Shown: positions 7,781 to 17,115 of the stretch, one piece after another
Layout of the letters: each line of letters begins with the position of its first letter
Position numbering within the stretch: the first letter of the stretch is position 1
DNA from: DAOTXR01 sp034435375
GTDB taxonomy: Bacteria; Chloroflexota; Anaerolineae; Aggregatilineales; UBA3940
Assembly: GCA_034435375.1 (NCBI GenBank)
Contig: DAOTXR010000047.1
Coordinates: 1 to 64,000 of the forward strand
Direction of reading: 5' to 3'
DNA length: 64,000 nt
The notes under the pieces: model-generated
Told to the model about the DNA's origin: nothing
Database searches by the model: none
Seen by the model: only the letters and a program-made list of their open reading frames with translations
Made by a program: the position numbers and the translations under genes

Positions 7781-9262
7781 GTGCTACAGATTACGCTGGA
7801 CCGCGACAGTGAGGAACCCATCTACCTACAGCTCAAACAACATCTGATTCGTCAGATTGATGGCGGATTGCTGTCTCCAGGTGAGCGGCTGCCTGCCACC
7901 CGCGATCTGGCCGAGGAATTAGGTGTAGCGCGCATCAGCGTGGTGGCTGCCTACGAAGAGCTTAAGGCTGAGGGGTACATCAGCGCGCGTGTCGGGCGAG
8001 GGACATTCGTGGCTGCACGCAGCGACGATCTGTCTGGAGCAGCCAGTGGCACGCTGGCTGGCACTGGGCGTCCTCTGAATGCCACGCTGCGCGATCTGCT
8101 GTCGCTGGCCGGGCGATCCGGTGTGATTGACTTCAGCATTGGGACGCCGGCAGAGAGTTTCTTGCCAGTCCAGTTGATCCGTCGGGCAATCAATGCCGTG
8201 CTGGAGCGCGATGGGGCACAGGCCATCGCCTATGAAGAGACCGAGGGCTACCCGCCGCTGCGTGAGGCCATAGCACACATGGTGGGCAGGCGGGGAATTC
8301 GCACCGACGCCAGCGAGGTGCTGATCACTGGCGGCTGCCAGCAGGCGCTCGATCTGGCTGTACAGGCGCTCCTTAACCCCGGAGATGTACTGCTGACCAC
8401 CAACCCCACCTATCCAGGCATGCTCGATATTGCCCAGGCGCGAGGTGTGACGCCTGTCGGCGTGCCGGTAGACGCCGAGGGGATGCAAACTGACCCGTTG
8501 GAGAGCCTGATTGTTGAACATCGCCCACGCCTGCTCTACATTGCCCCGACTTACCACAACCCGACCGGCACAGTCATGTCACTGCACCGCCGCCGTCACT
8601 TGCTAGAGCTTGCCGAGCGCTATCGCCTGCCAATACTCGAAGACGGCGTCTATGAAGACCTGACCTACGAGGGAAGCCCGCCTGCGCCGCTCAAGGCGCT
8701 GGATGAGAATGACATCGTGCTATATGCCAGCAGCTTCAGCAAGGTACTGCTGCCCGGAATGCGGATCGGCTATTTGCTGGCTGGTGGGAGGTTGTATCGA
8801 CGGCTGGCCCGCGTCAAGGGGGCCGCGGATATCTGTACACCCTCACTTAACCAACGGGCGATTCACCTGGCGCTGGTGAGCGGTCAGATCGCCGAGCACC
8901 TGACCTATGTTCACGCTCTGTGCCGGACCCGGCGGGCAGCGATGCTTGAGGCAGTATCGACGCTTCTGCCTGCCGCACGCTGGGTCGAACCGCCTGGTGG
9001 TTTGTATCTCTGGTTGGAGCTTCCGCACGACGGGCCAACAGCGACTGAACTGTTCCTACACGCTGTGCAGACAGGCGTGGCATTCGCCCCCGGTTCACTG
9101 TTCTATACAGACGGTGGAGGGGCATCTCACCTGCGCCTGAACATGGTGGCCAACCCGCCTGAGGAGATCGCAGAGGGTATCCGTCGCCTTGTGGCTGCAT
9201 GGGAGAGCCTGTCAGCGGGTTACCAACAACCTGAACGCCAGCGGTCGAGGCCGTTTGTATAG
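7781..9262 (+). CDS. MocR-family regulator (GntR HTH fused to a PLP aminotransferase domain)
   Basis: 493 aa from the GTG at 7781, chosen because AGGCAGGGGTG lies just upstream and LQITLDRDSEEPIYLQLKQ is the usual MocR start. Residues about 10-75 are a GntR winged HTH (GERLPATRDLAEELGVARISV). The rest is a fold-type I aminotransferase domain with the PLP-binding lysine in SSFSKVLLPGMRIGY (Lys321) and YNPTG-like YHNPTGT. MocR proteins use PLP or an amino acid-PLP adduct as effector; PdxR members control vitamin B6 genes. It is followed after 11 nt by an ECF transporter S subunit, suggesting it controls uptake of a B6-like or amino-compound substrate. Confidence 0.88.
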   Translation: MLQITLDRDSEEPIYLQLKQHLIRQIDGGLLSPGERLPATRDLAEELGVARISVVAAYEELKAEGYISARVGRGTFVAARSDDLSGAASGTLAGTGRPLNATLRDLLSLAGRSGVIDFSIGTPAESFLPVQLIRRAINAVLERDGAQAIAYEETEGYPPLREAIAHMVGRRGIRTDASEVLITGGCQQALDLAVQALLNPGDVLLTTNPTYPGMLDIAQARGVTPVGVPVDAEGMQTDPLESLIVEHRPRLLYIAPTYHNPTGTVMSLHRRRHLLELAERYRLPILEDGVYEDLTYEGSPPAPLKALDENDIVLYASSFSKVLLPGMRIGYLLAGGRLYRRLARVKGAADICTPSLNQRAIHLALVSGQIAEHLTYVHALCRTRRAAMLEAVSTLLPAARWVEPPGGLYLWLELPHDGPTATELFLHAVQTGVAFAPGSLFYTDGGGASHLRLNMVANPPEEIAEGIRRLVAAWESLSAGYQQPERQRSRPFV

Positions 9263-9273
9263 GAGGCATTACG

Positions 9274-9813
9274 ATGAGATTCGATCTAAAGAACCCACGT
9301 GTGCTAGCCATGACTGCCGTGATGACGGCTCTTGTACTGGCGCTGACGCGCATCCAGGTGGCTTCAACGCCAGTCGGGGGGTACATCCACCTGGGCGACA
9401 TCGCCATCTTCTTCACCGCGCTAGCCTTCGGCCCCTGGGCTGGCCTGATTGCAGGAGGGCTTGGGGCAGCGCTGGCCGACATCACCGCCGGTTATGCTAT
9501 CTTCGCTCCTCTTACGCTGGTTGTGCATGCTGCCCAGGGTTTTGTCGTCGGCTGGGTCTTCCATGGCGCACTCTTGCAGGGCGTGCCTGCCGTGGCACGC
9601 GCCGCCATAGGCGTTGTGGCGGGAGCGTTGATCTTGGTCGGCGGGTATTTTGCAGGTGAGAGCATCATCCCGATCTTCGGCGGCCCAGGCAAAGCCGTTG
9701 CTGAGGTGCCCTGGAACTTCGTCCAGGAGGCAGTAGGAGCAGCCGGAGCAGCATTATATTTTGCCGTCGCACGTGCCTACCCGCGCCTGAGCCAGCTCGG
9801 CGGACAGGTCTAG
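9274..9813 (+). CDS. ECF transporter substrate-binding S component (HmpT/PdxU-like)
   Basis: 179 aa, about six hydrophobic segments, with the S-component signature of an early Ala-rich helix (TAVMTALVLALTRI) and GGYIHLGDIAIFFTALAFGPWAGLIAG, then GALADITAGY-like and GFVVGW motifs. S components bind the vitamin in the membrane and dock to the EcfT/EcfA module, both of which follow here. The size and IHLGD motif fit the group that includes HMP (thiamine precursor) and pyridoxine transporters. Because a MocR regulator is directly upstream, vitamin B6 or a related pyridine/pyrimidine is the best guess; the substrate is not proven. Start ATG 9274 has AGGAGG at 9261-9266. Confidence 0.8.
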   Translation: MRFDLKNPRVLAMTAVMTALVLALTRIQVASTPVGGYIHLGDIAIFFTALAFGPWAGLIAGGLGAALADITAGYAIFAPLTLVVHAAQGFVVGWVFHGALLQGVPAVARAAIGVVAGALILVGGYFAGESIIPIFGGPGKAVAEVPWNFVQEAVGAAGAALYFAVARAYPRLSQLGGQV

Positions 9814-9858
9814 CGCCGATGTGACAGACGCAACGAAACGAATGGATTCGGACGAGTC

Positions 9859-11577
9859 ATGATCCAGGTCGAGGGCCTACATTACGCCTATCCTCCTATC
9901 CTTCCCAACGGGCCATGGCAAGTGGTCCTGGAGGACCTCTCCTTCGAGGTCACGCCGGGCACCTGCCTGGCCATCACTGGAGCCAACAACAGTGGTAAGA
10001 CTACACTGTGCCTAGCGGTAGCCGGGCTGGCCCCTCGTCTGACTGGCGGGCGGCTGAATGGTCGCATCAGCGTGGCCGGGCGTGACGTACAGGCGGAACC
10101 GCTAGGCAGCATGGCAGATGTGATTGGGTTGGTGATGCAGGACCCGACAGGGCAGCTATTCAACGAAACGATCCAAGAAGAGGTCGCTTGGGGGCTTGAA
10201 AACCTGGGGGTCGCGCCGGACGTAATGAGAACGCGCATCGAGTGGGCGCTAAATGTTGTCGGATTGGGCAGTATCCCCCGCGACCAGGCGCCACTTGCGC
10301 TCTCGGGCGGGCAGCAGAAGCGGTTAGCCCTGGCAGCAGCGCTGGCATTGCGCCCTCAGGTGTTGATCCTTGACGAACCGGCAGGGGGTCTCGCCCCGCT
10401 CGCCCGCGCGGAGATGATCGCCACGTTGCGAGACCTGCGCCAGTCGTTGACCATCCTGCTCGCTGAGAACGACCCTGGCGTGATTGCGTCCCTGGCTGAC
10501 GAAGTCTTGATTTTGGACGGAGGGCGAATCGCGGCCAGAGGCGCGCCCCACGAACTATACGGCATGCTGGAAGGCCAGTTTCCCCCCGGCATTCTGGCAC
10601 CCCCAGCCAGCCAGTTTGCGGCTGTCGTCAACCGGCTGCGCGGCCTCAATCTGACCTGCCTGACAGTTGAGCAGGCCATTGAGCAAGCGCGCCTTTACCC
10701 ATTGAATGGCCACAGCCCTGCCATAGCACGGTCCGTTGCCAAAGACCCGCCTGCCGGATCGACGCCTGCGGTCGAGATCGAGAACCTGACGTTTGCCTAC
10801 GATCCTGCCTACCCAGTATTGCGTGGACTGAACGTCACCGTGCCTGCTGGGCAATTTGTCGCTCTCACTGGTGATAATGGTGCGGGCAAGACGACGCTCG
10901 CCAAGCATCTGGTCGGGTTGCTGCGCCCAACTGGGGGTCGAATCCGCCTGTTTGGACATGACACCACCGGACAATCCATCGGCCAGATGGCTCGGCAAGT
11001 TGGTTTCGCTTTCCAGAATCCAGAGATCCAGATTTTTAGCCCAACAGTGCATGAAGAGATCGCCTTCGGGCCTCGTAATCTGGGCATAGCTGGCGCGGCG
11101 CTGGAGACGGCTGTTCAGAGCGCACTACACGCATTTGGGCTGGAAGATGTCGCAGGAATGCCACCGGCTGTGCTGAGCTTCAGCACGAGACGCATGGTGG
11201 CATTAGCTTCCATCGCAGCGATGAACACGCCGATCATCGTGCTCGATGAGCCAACCGTTGGCCTGGACTCTGAAGGGCAATGGCGCGTATTGGACTGGCT
11301 CGTCACACGGCACCGCGAGGGCGCAACGGTGATTCTGATCACACACGACATGGAGATCGCTGCACGGTTTGCAGAGCGCGTGCTTGTGCTCGACCATGGG
11401 CAGATTCTGGCGGATGGGGCGCCTCTGGAAGTTTTCTCTCAAACTGGCGCTATGAAACAAGCTGGGCTTCACCCTCCCTTCGCCATGCAGTTTGCTCTAG
11501 CGTTGGGCAGGCCCTTCCTGGCCGCTGACCTGACGCCTCAGGGCGCGGCGCGTGCCTGGCTGGAGTGTCTGCCATGA
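9859..11577 (+). CDS. Fused ECF transporter ATPase (EcfA-EcfA')
   Basis: 572 aa containing two ABC ATPase domains in tandem, where most ECF systems have two separate proteins. Domain 1: Walker A GANNSGKTT (Lys47), signature LSGGQQKR, Walker B VLILDEPAGGLAP. Domain 2: Walker A GDNGAGKTT (Lys344), Walker B IIVLDEPTVGLD, but the signature is LSFSTRRM in place of LSGGQ. It powers the S component encoded upstream together with EcfT encoded downstream. The degenerate second signature means one of the two composite ATP sites may be impaired. The stop codon overlaps the EcfT start (ATGA, 11574-11577). Confidence 0.88.
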   Translation: MIQVEGLHYAYPPILPNGPWQVVLEDLSFEVTPGTCLAITGANNSGKTTLCLAVAGLAPRLTGGRLNGRISVAGRDVQAEPLGSMADVIGLVMQDPTGQLFNETIQEEVAWGLENLGVAPDVMRTRIEWALNVVGLGSIPRDQAPLALSGGQQKRLALAAALALRPQVLILDEPAGGLAPLARAEMIATLRDLRQSLTILLAENDPGVIASLADEVLILDGGRIAARGAPHELYGMLEGQFPPGILAPPASQFAAVVNRLRGLNLTCLTVEQAIEQARLYPLNGHSPAIARSVAKDPPAGSTPAVEIENLTFAYDPAYPVLRGLNVTVPAGQFVALTGDNGAGKTTLAKHLVGLLRPTGGRIRLFGHDTTGQSIGQMARQVGFAFQNPEIQIFSPTVHEEIAFGPRNLGIAGAALETAVQSALHAFGLEDVAGMPPAVLSFSTRRMVALASIAAMNTPIIVLDEPTVGLDSEGQWRVLDWLVTRHREGATVILITHDMEIAARFAERVLVLDHGQILADGAPLEVFSQTGAMKQAGLHPPFAMQFALALGRPFLAADLTPQGAARAWLECLP

Positions 11578-12359
11578 TGGCCACTACTGGTCTGTGCTCC
11601 TCTGGCGGATCGTGGCTGCACCGACTCGACCCACGCGTCAAGCTGCTCTTTGCCCTGCTGAGCATCGCTGCGTGCCTGATTGTGCCACGCCTGGAGGTGA
11701 TCGCCAGCGTCCTGATCCTCACTCAGGTTGTGCTGTTGTCGGGCGGATTGTCAGTGCGCCGTGTGGGACAGTTGTGGTTGGGATTAGCCCCACTGATTGG
11801 GATCATCCTTGTCTTCCAGCCGCTGTTGTCGCCGGGCAGTGGCCCAGTACTATGGCAGGTGGGACCAGTACATGTCACCTTATCCGGGATCATGGCTGGT
11901 GGGCGCTATAGCCTGCAGGTTGCAGCAGCGGCGTTTGCTGCTTCAGTGCCGATCATGACCACCCCCATTCCCCTGTTGGTGCGCGGCCTGGAAAAGACTG
12001 GGCTGCCGTATCGCTGGGGGATGATGATCGGGTTGGCATTGCACTACCTGGTGACGCTGCACGATCTCTACAACACGATCTCGGAGGCCCAGCAAGCACG
12101 CGGCTGGGATCTCTCGCGAAGAGGGCTGGTCAAACGGGTCAAGGCGCTAGTACCAACGCTAGTTGCGTTGATTGTCGCCTCGCTGCGGCTTGGCGACTCG
12201 CTGGCGCTGGGGCTGGCATCCCGTGGGTTCGGGGCATCCGCTGAGACCAGCCATAGGCGTACCGTCCTGAACGATGTGTCATTCCGCCCCGTCGATTGGA
12301 TGGCCCTAGCCACGCTAGTGGCAGCCTTTGTCGCCTTGGCCTTGGTACTTTACGCTTAG
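11574..12359 (+). CDS. ECF transporter transmembrane component EcfT
   Basis: 261 aa from the ATG at 11574, which forms an ATGA overlap with the ATPase gene. After a start typical of EcfT (SWLHRLDPRVKLLFALLSI) there are about five hydrophobic segments, then the cytoplasmic coupling helices with the two conserved Ala-Arg-Gly-type motifs: QQARGWD and LGLASRGFGA (x-A-R-G family motifs that contact the ATPases). It completes an operon of regulator, S, A-A' and T. The TAG stop (12357-12359) overlaps the stop of the convergent transporter gene. Confidence 0.88.
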   Translation: MMATTGLCSSGGSWLHRLDPRVKLLFALLSIAACLIVPRLEVIASVLILTQVVLLSGGLSVRRVGQLWLGLAPLIGIILVFQPLLSPGSGPVLWQVGPVHVTLSGIMAGGRYSLQVAAAAFAASVPIMTTPIPLLVRGLEKTGLPYRWGMMIGLALHYLVTLHDLYNTISEAQQARGWDLSRRGLVKRVKALVPTLVALIVASLRLGDSLALGLASRGFGASAETSHRRTVLNDVSFRPVDWMALATLVAAFVALALVLYA

Positions 12360-14164
12360 AATGGATAGATCAGCGGAGTCAGGACAAAGACGCCGATACC
12401 CACGATCAGCACCAACGGGAATCCCAGCCGGGCGTAGTCGCTAAAATGGTATCCACCCGGCCCCATGACCAGCAGATTCGCGGGATGGCTGACAGGGGAC
12501 AGGAAACCGGTCGAAGCGCCCAACCCCACTGCCAGCATGAGCGCCTGCGGACCAATGCCGAACTCCAGGCCGCTGGTTAGCGCCAGCGGCGCAGTGATCA
12601 GCGCAGCGGCCTGGCCTGACGTGAACTGCGCTAGCGCTGTCGTCATCAGAAAGAAAGTCAGCAGCAGGCCACGCGGTCCCAGGCTCCCCACCAGTTCGTT
12701 GAGCGCCTGAACTATAACATCGGTAGCACCGGTCTGATCGAGGGCTTTCGCCATAGGGAGCATCCCACTAACCAGGAACAGCACTTGCCACTGGATGCTG
12801 GTACGAGCCTGTTCGATGGTCTGGCAACGGGTCAGTATAGTGGCAACTCCCGCCAGCAGCGCTGCCAGTGCCACGGGTAACCAGTTGAAGGCAATCGTGA
12901 CCAAGAACAGTACCAGGATCACTACAGCTGCGATCACCCGCTCGGTGTTCTTGGGGACCTCAGGGAGCCGCGTCAGGACCAAAAAATTAGGATCGCGGCT
13001 GAGCAGCTCCAAGCGTTCAGGTTGGCCTTGCACCAATAGCGCATCACCCCGGCTGAACCGGTGCTCCGAGAGGTGAGAACGTATCGGCCTGGCCACGTGC
13101 CAGATCGCCAACACATTCAGGCCATACTTTTCTCGGAAGCCAATGTCGCTGAGTGTGTGGCCTATCAGAGCAGTGCGTGGCGAGAGAGCAACCTCAGCCA
13201 ACTCGCTGTTGGTGCTAAACAGAAGGGCCTGCGAGCTTTCCTCGTAGTCGAACAACTGGAGGCCAAGCTCCTGAGCAGCAGTCTCGGTCTCCCCTGGCCT
13301 GCCCTGGAGCAGCAACCAGTCTCCGGCTTGTAGCCGTGTATCTGAGCGGGGCGGAGCGAAGGTTCTGCGCCCGCGCACTACCGCCGACACCGTCACACCA
13401 AAGCGGCGCCCTAAGTCGCTTTCGGCCAAAGTCTTGCCCGCCAGCTCTGAGTCGGGCTTGACGTAGGCCTCGTGCAGACGTAGCGCCAGCCGGTAGGTTT
13501 TCGTCAATTCGTGGCGGGCTTGCTGGAGACCCGTCCATTGGTCGCTTGGGGAACGCTCCGGCAGTAGCCATGGACTGACGAGCGCCAGGTAGGCCAGCCC
13601 CACCAATGCAATAGGTCCACCGACAGGCAGAAAGCCAAATAGCCCAAACGTCGGCAAGTTGCGCTCAGCCAGCAAGCTGGCAACCAGCAAGTTGCTGGTG
13701 GTCAGGAGGGTGGCCATGCCGCCCAGCAAAGCCCCAAATGAAAGCGGCATCAGCACCCGTGAAGGGCTAATGTTACGATTGAGGGCCACACGGCGGCCCA
13801 CCGGGAGGAGCAGCGCCACCGAGGCAACCGTATTCATGGTAAACGAAGCCAGCGCTGCAAAGAGCGACAGCAACCCCACGAGCGATCGCTCGCCGAGACC
13901 TTGTGTCAGCCTCAAGGTCAGTTGGCTCAGGTAGGCAGTCACGCCGGTGTTGTGAAGTGCTGCCGTCAGCATAAAGATGCCCACCAGGGCAACGACCACC
14001 GGGCTGCCAAACCCGCTGAGCAGCGTCGGTAGGTCAAGAATGCCTCTGATCCCCAGGCTGATCAGCACCATCAGCGCGACCACATCGGCGGGTATCCACT
14101 CAGTGACAAACAGGAGCAGAGCGATCCCGGCGACAATCAGAACATAGATGACTTCGGCGCTCAT
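12356..14164 (-). CDS. SLC13/DASS-type anion permease with two RCK_C (TrkA_C) domains
   Basis: 602 aa from the ATG at 14164, with AGGGG just upstream and one base after the radA stop; an upstream start at 14179 would overlap radA. About ten to twelve membrane segments are split by a cytoplasmic middle part (about 195-385) that holds two TrkA_C-like domains (SDLGRRFGVTVSAVVRG and SDIGFREKYGLNVLAI). This is the layout of SAC1/YfbS-like sodium:sulfate or dicarboxylate permeases, in which the RCK_C domains probably sense a ligand. The substrate (sulfate, dicarboxylate or other anion) cannot be told. It is probably co-transcribed with radA. Confidence 0.82.
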   Translation of the reverse strand: MSAEVIYVLIVAGIALLLFVTEWIPADVVALMVLISLGIRGILDLPTLLSGFGSPVVVALVGIFMLTAALHNTGVTAYLSQLTLRLTQGLGERSLVGLLSLFAALASFTMNTVASVALLLPVGRRVALNRNISPSRVLMPLSFGALLGGMATLLTTSNLLVASLLAERNLPTFGLFGFLPVGGPIALVGLAYLALVSPWLLPERSPSDQWTGLQQARHELTKTYRLALRLHEAYVKPDSELAGKTLAESDLGRRFGVTVSAVVRGRRTFAPPRSDTRLQAGDWLLLQGRPGETETAAQELGLQLFDYEESSQALLFSTNSELAEVALSPRTALIGHTLSDIGFREKYGLNVLAIWHVARPIRSHLSEHRFSRGDALLVQGQPERLELLSRDPNFLVLTRLPEVPKNTERVIAAVVILVLFLVTIAFNWLPVALAALLAGVATILTRCQTIEQARTSIQWQVLFLVSGMLPMAKALDQTGATDVIVQALNELVGSLGPRGLLLTFFLMTTALAQFTSGQAAALITAPLALTSGLEFGIGPQALMLAVGLGASTGFLSPVSHPANLLVMGPGGYHFSDYARLGFPLVLIVGIGVFVLTPLIYPF

Positions 14165-14165
14165 G

Positions 14166-15536
14166 CTACCCCTGCCCAAAAGTGATATTCAGAGCCTCGT
14201 CAAGAGAACGGACGGGAATAGCCACAATATCGCTGGGGAGAGGGTCGCCGCCCCGGCGGACGGTCTTCGGCACCAATGCCCGGCGGAATCCCAGTTTAGC
14301 GGCCTCACTCAGCCGGGCAGGCAGTTGGCTGACAGCTCGCAGCTCCCCGCTCAGCCCAATCTCGCCCACCACTACCAAGTCTGCAGGCAGAGGCTGGTCC
14401 CGAACACTGGACGCAATGGCCAACGCAATAGCAAGATCGGCTGCTGGTTCGTCGATCTTCAACCCACCGATGACATTGACAAACACGTCCTGTTCGGAGA
14501 GGCGAATGCCTGCCCGGCGGGTCAGCACAGCAGTGGTCAACAACAGGCGATTGAAGTCCACGCCATTGGCAGTGCGACGCGGATTGGCGAAGCTGGTGAG
14601 AGTAGCCAGCGCTTGGACCTCAGCCAGCAGTGGACGTGTCCCCTCCATCGTCACGACAATGGCCGAGCCGGGCGCATTGACCATGCGCTCAGCCAGGAAC
14701 GCTTCAGAGGGGTTGAGCACCTCGACCATGCCACTTTCCTGCATCTCGAAGACTCCCACCTCTGAGGTCGCACCGAAACGGTTCTTGACGCTGCGCAGCA
14801 GCCGGAATGCCTGGAAAGCATCTCCTTCAAGATAGAGGACCGTGTCAACAATATGTTCGAGCACACGCGGCCCGGCAATGCTGCCCTCCTTGGTCACATG
14901 GCCGACCAGAAAGATCGCAATTCCACTGGCCTTGGCGAGCTGCTGGAAGGCCGCTGCACACTGCCTGACCTGGCCAACATTGCCTGGGGCAGAATTTAGG
15001 TCTTCACTATAGGTGGTCTGGATCGAGTCGACAACCAGCACACGAGGCTGGATGGCTTGAACGTGGCCTAAGATGACGCCCAGCACTGTCTCAGTGACGA
15101 GATACAGATTGTCGGTGGAGACGCCCAGCCGATCAGCACGCATCTTGATCTGGCGGGTTGACTCTTCGCCGGAGACATACAGCGCAGGCCCGGCATAATC
15201 GGCCATTGCAGCAGCAACCTGAAGTATAAGTGTGCTCTTACCAATTCCCGGCTCCCCACCGATCAAGATCAGGCTGCCAGGCACAATGCCACCACCGAGC
15301 ACACGCGCGAATTCTTCCATCGGCAGCGGCAGACGCTCCCACGAGTCTCCCTCGATCTCAGACAGACGACGCGGCTGTGAGCGGCTCCCCGAAATCTGGG
15401 TAGCCGCTGACGGCCCTGCCTCGACGATCTCTTCGACCATCGTGTTCCACTCGCCACAGCCTGGACAGCGCCCCATCTCGCGAGGACTGGAGCGTCCACA
15501 ATTCTGGCAGATATACACTGTGCGGGTTTTGGCCAT
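14166..15536 (-). CDS. radA: DNA repair protein RadA (Sms)
   Basis: 456 aa, the family's normal length. The start at 15536 (MAKTRTVYICQ) is chosen because the zinc finger follows directly and AGGTGAGG lies upstream; a longer reading begins at 15572. Features in order: C4 zinc finger (Cys10, Cys13, Cys24, Cys27), RecA-like ATPase with Walker A GEPGIGKS (94-101), the RadA-specific KNRFG motif about residue 250, and a C-terminal Lon-protease-like domain (FVNVIGGLKIDEPAADLAIA). RadA promotes branch migration in homologous recombination. Its neighbour on the same strand is the anion permease. Confidence 0.96.
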   Translation of the reverse strand: MAKTRTVYICQNCGRSSPREMGRCPGCGEWNTMVEEIVEAGPSAATQISGSRSQPRRLSEIEGDSWERLPLPMEEFARVLGGGIVPGSLILIGGEPGIGKSTLILQVAAAMADYAGPALYVSGEESTRQIKMRADRLGVSTDNLYLVTETVLGVILGHVQAIQPRVLVVDSIQTTYSEDLNSAPGNVGQVRQCAAAFQQLAKASGIAIFLVGHVTKEGSIAGPRVLEHIVDTVLYLEGDAFQAFRLLRSVKNRFGATSEVGVFEMQESGMVEVLNPSEAFLAERMVNAPGSAIVVTMEGTRPLLAEVQALATLTSFANPRRTANGVDFNRLLLTTAVLTRRAGIRLSEQDVFVNVIGGLKIDEPAADLAIALAIASSVRDQPLPADLVVVGEIGLSGELRAVSQLPARLSEAAKLGFRRALVPKTVRRGGDPLPSDIVAIPVRSLDEALNITFGQG

Positions 15537-15690
15537 CAAGACCTCACCTGAACTAGGGCAGTCGGCTGACATAACGGGCTGTCACACATTCTATAACCGC
15601 CTGGTGTATAAGGCTACATCAACACTGGTATTCTTGTGCAGCGGAATCTAGAATCAACGACAACTTGGGATCAGCCATCGGAGAAACTCT

Positions 15691-17076
15691 ATGAACGCCT
15701 CTCCACTCTATGCGGCGGTGGCTCGCGCTGCAACAACCCCTCCTCTGGGCATGTATCTGATCGGCTATGCCGACCGGACCGGCGGAGCACAATCTGTACG
15801 CGACGAACTGACAGCGACGGCGCTTGTGCTGGACGACGGGCACAGCCGCGTTGTTCTCATTGCACTTGACATTCTAGGCTTGAACTGGGAAGTCGTCGGG
15901 CGAGTGAAAGCCGCCATCGAGCGTTCCACCGCTATCCCCGGCGATCACGTCCTGATCAACTGCTCCCATACTCACTCAGGCCCGGTGGGCTATGCCTACC
16001 CAGATCGCAGGGTGGCTTACACCCTCCGTGAGCTGGGCAACCGGCTGCTGCTGATACCAACTGGTGCACAGCCGGGCGGCTGGCGCTTCAACCAGCGCTA
16101 CATCGACGGGCTGGTTGAGAAACTTGTGAGCATCACGCAGCAGGCAGTGGGCGACCTGGCCCCAGCAGAGCTGGCCTGGGGTCAGGGTGAAGCGCATATT
16201 GGCCACAACCGCCGCGAGCGTAAACCCAACGGCACCATCGAGATCGGACACAATCCAGATGGCCCCATTGATCGTTCCGTGACGGTGCTGCGTGCTATGC
16301 GCGGCAAAGAACCGATTGCTACCTTAGTCAACTTTGCCTGCCACGGCACCATCCTTGGCCCGACCAGCTACGCAATCTCTGCCGACTGGATTGGAGCCAT
16401 GCGCCGACATGTTGAGGCACAGATAGGCGGGCTGTGTCTGTTCTTTCAGGGTGCAGCAGGCGACATCAACCCCCAGATGGAATGGACTGCCGACGACTAT
16501 CCGGAGGTAGTTAAAAGGGGCACGGAAGTCGGGGCAGAAGTCGTGCGCATCGCAGCGAACCTCCAACCTGTGAGCAGCACGCCAATTCGCGCCCGAAAAG
16601 CCACTGTGTGGTTGCGTCTCGTTTTGCCGGAGACTTCGGAAGGAAAATCCACACCGACCTACCGACAGCGGCTCCACGAGCTGACCGGAGCCATTCCTGA
16701 GATCCTGGTGGACCCGCTGCTTGAGACGCGCTACCCATGGAAAACAGTCTGCGAATGGCGCGAGGGCGTACCCTATACACCGGTGGAAGTCAGCGCAGTG
16801 CGGCTGGGTGATGTGGTACTGGGAGCTGTATCGATGGAGCCATTCACCGAGATTGGGCTGGCCGTCAAGCACGCCTCGCCTGCGCCCGTGACATTGTTTG
16901 GCGGATATACCAATGGCCTGACAGGCTATCTTCCCACAGCCAGCGAGCACGCCCTGGGCGGCTACGAAGTCGAGATGGCGCCATACTTCTACCGCCTGCC
17001 GGGCATCCTGGCCAGCGACAGCGGCACGCGCGTTGTCGAGGCGCTCAATGGTTTGATGAAGGATCTGTATACCTGA
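15691..17076 (+). CDS. Neutral/alkaline ceramidase-like zinc hydrolase
   Basis: 461 aa matching the N-terminal catalytic domain of neutral/alkaline non-lysosomal ceramidase: NCSHTHSGP (His93, His95, metal/catalytic region), NFACHGT (His218), and LCLFFQGAAGDINPQ. True ceramidases also have a C-terminal Ig-like domain and a secretion signal; neither is seen here, so the protein is probably cytoplasmic and its substrate may not be ceramide. Related bacterial proteins of this size are common next to sugar-catabolic genes. RBS CGGAGA precedes the start. A strong hairpin separates it from the convergent GPH symporter gene. Confidence 0.75.
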   Translation: MNASPLYAAVARAATTPPLGMYLIGYADRTGGAQSVRDELTATALVLDDGHSRVVLIALDILGLNWEVVGRVKAAIERSTAIPGDHVLINCSHTHSGPVGYAYPDRRVAYTLRELGNRLLLIPTGAQPGGWRFNQRYIDGLVEKLVSITQQAVGDLAPAELAWGQGEAHIGHNRRERKPNGTIEIGHNPDGPIDRSVTVLRAMRGKEPIATLVNFACHGTILGPTSYAISADWIGAMRRHVEAQIGGLCLFFQGAAGDINPQMEWTADDYPEVVKRGTEVGAEVVRIAANLQPVSSTPIRARKATVWLRLVLPETSEGKSTPTYRQRLHELTGAIPEILVDPLLETRYPWKTVCEWREGVPYTPVEVSAVRLGDVVLGAVSMEPFTEIGLAVKHASPAPVTLFGGYTNGLTGYLPTASEHALGGYEVEMAPYFYRLPGILASDSGTRVVEALNGLMKDLYT

Positions 17077-17079
17077 AGC

Positions 17080-17110
17080 GAAGGGGCGCATCGCAGTGAT
17101 GCGCCCCTTC
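17080..17110. terminator. Bidirectional terminator hairpin
   Basis: A perfect 13-bp stem (17080-17092 with 17098-17110; GAAGGGGCGCATC and its complement) closes a 5-nt loop and is followed by TTCATT. It lies between two convergent genes (stops at 17076 and 17116), so it can serve both. The T tract is short. Confidence 0.8.
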
Positions 17111-17115
17111 TTCAT

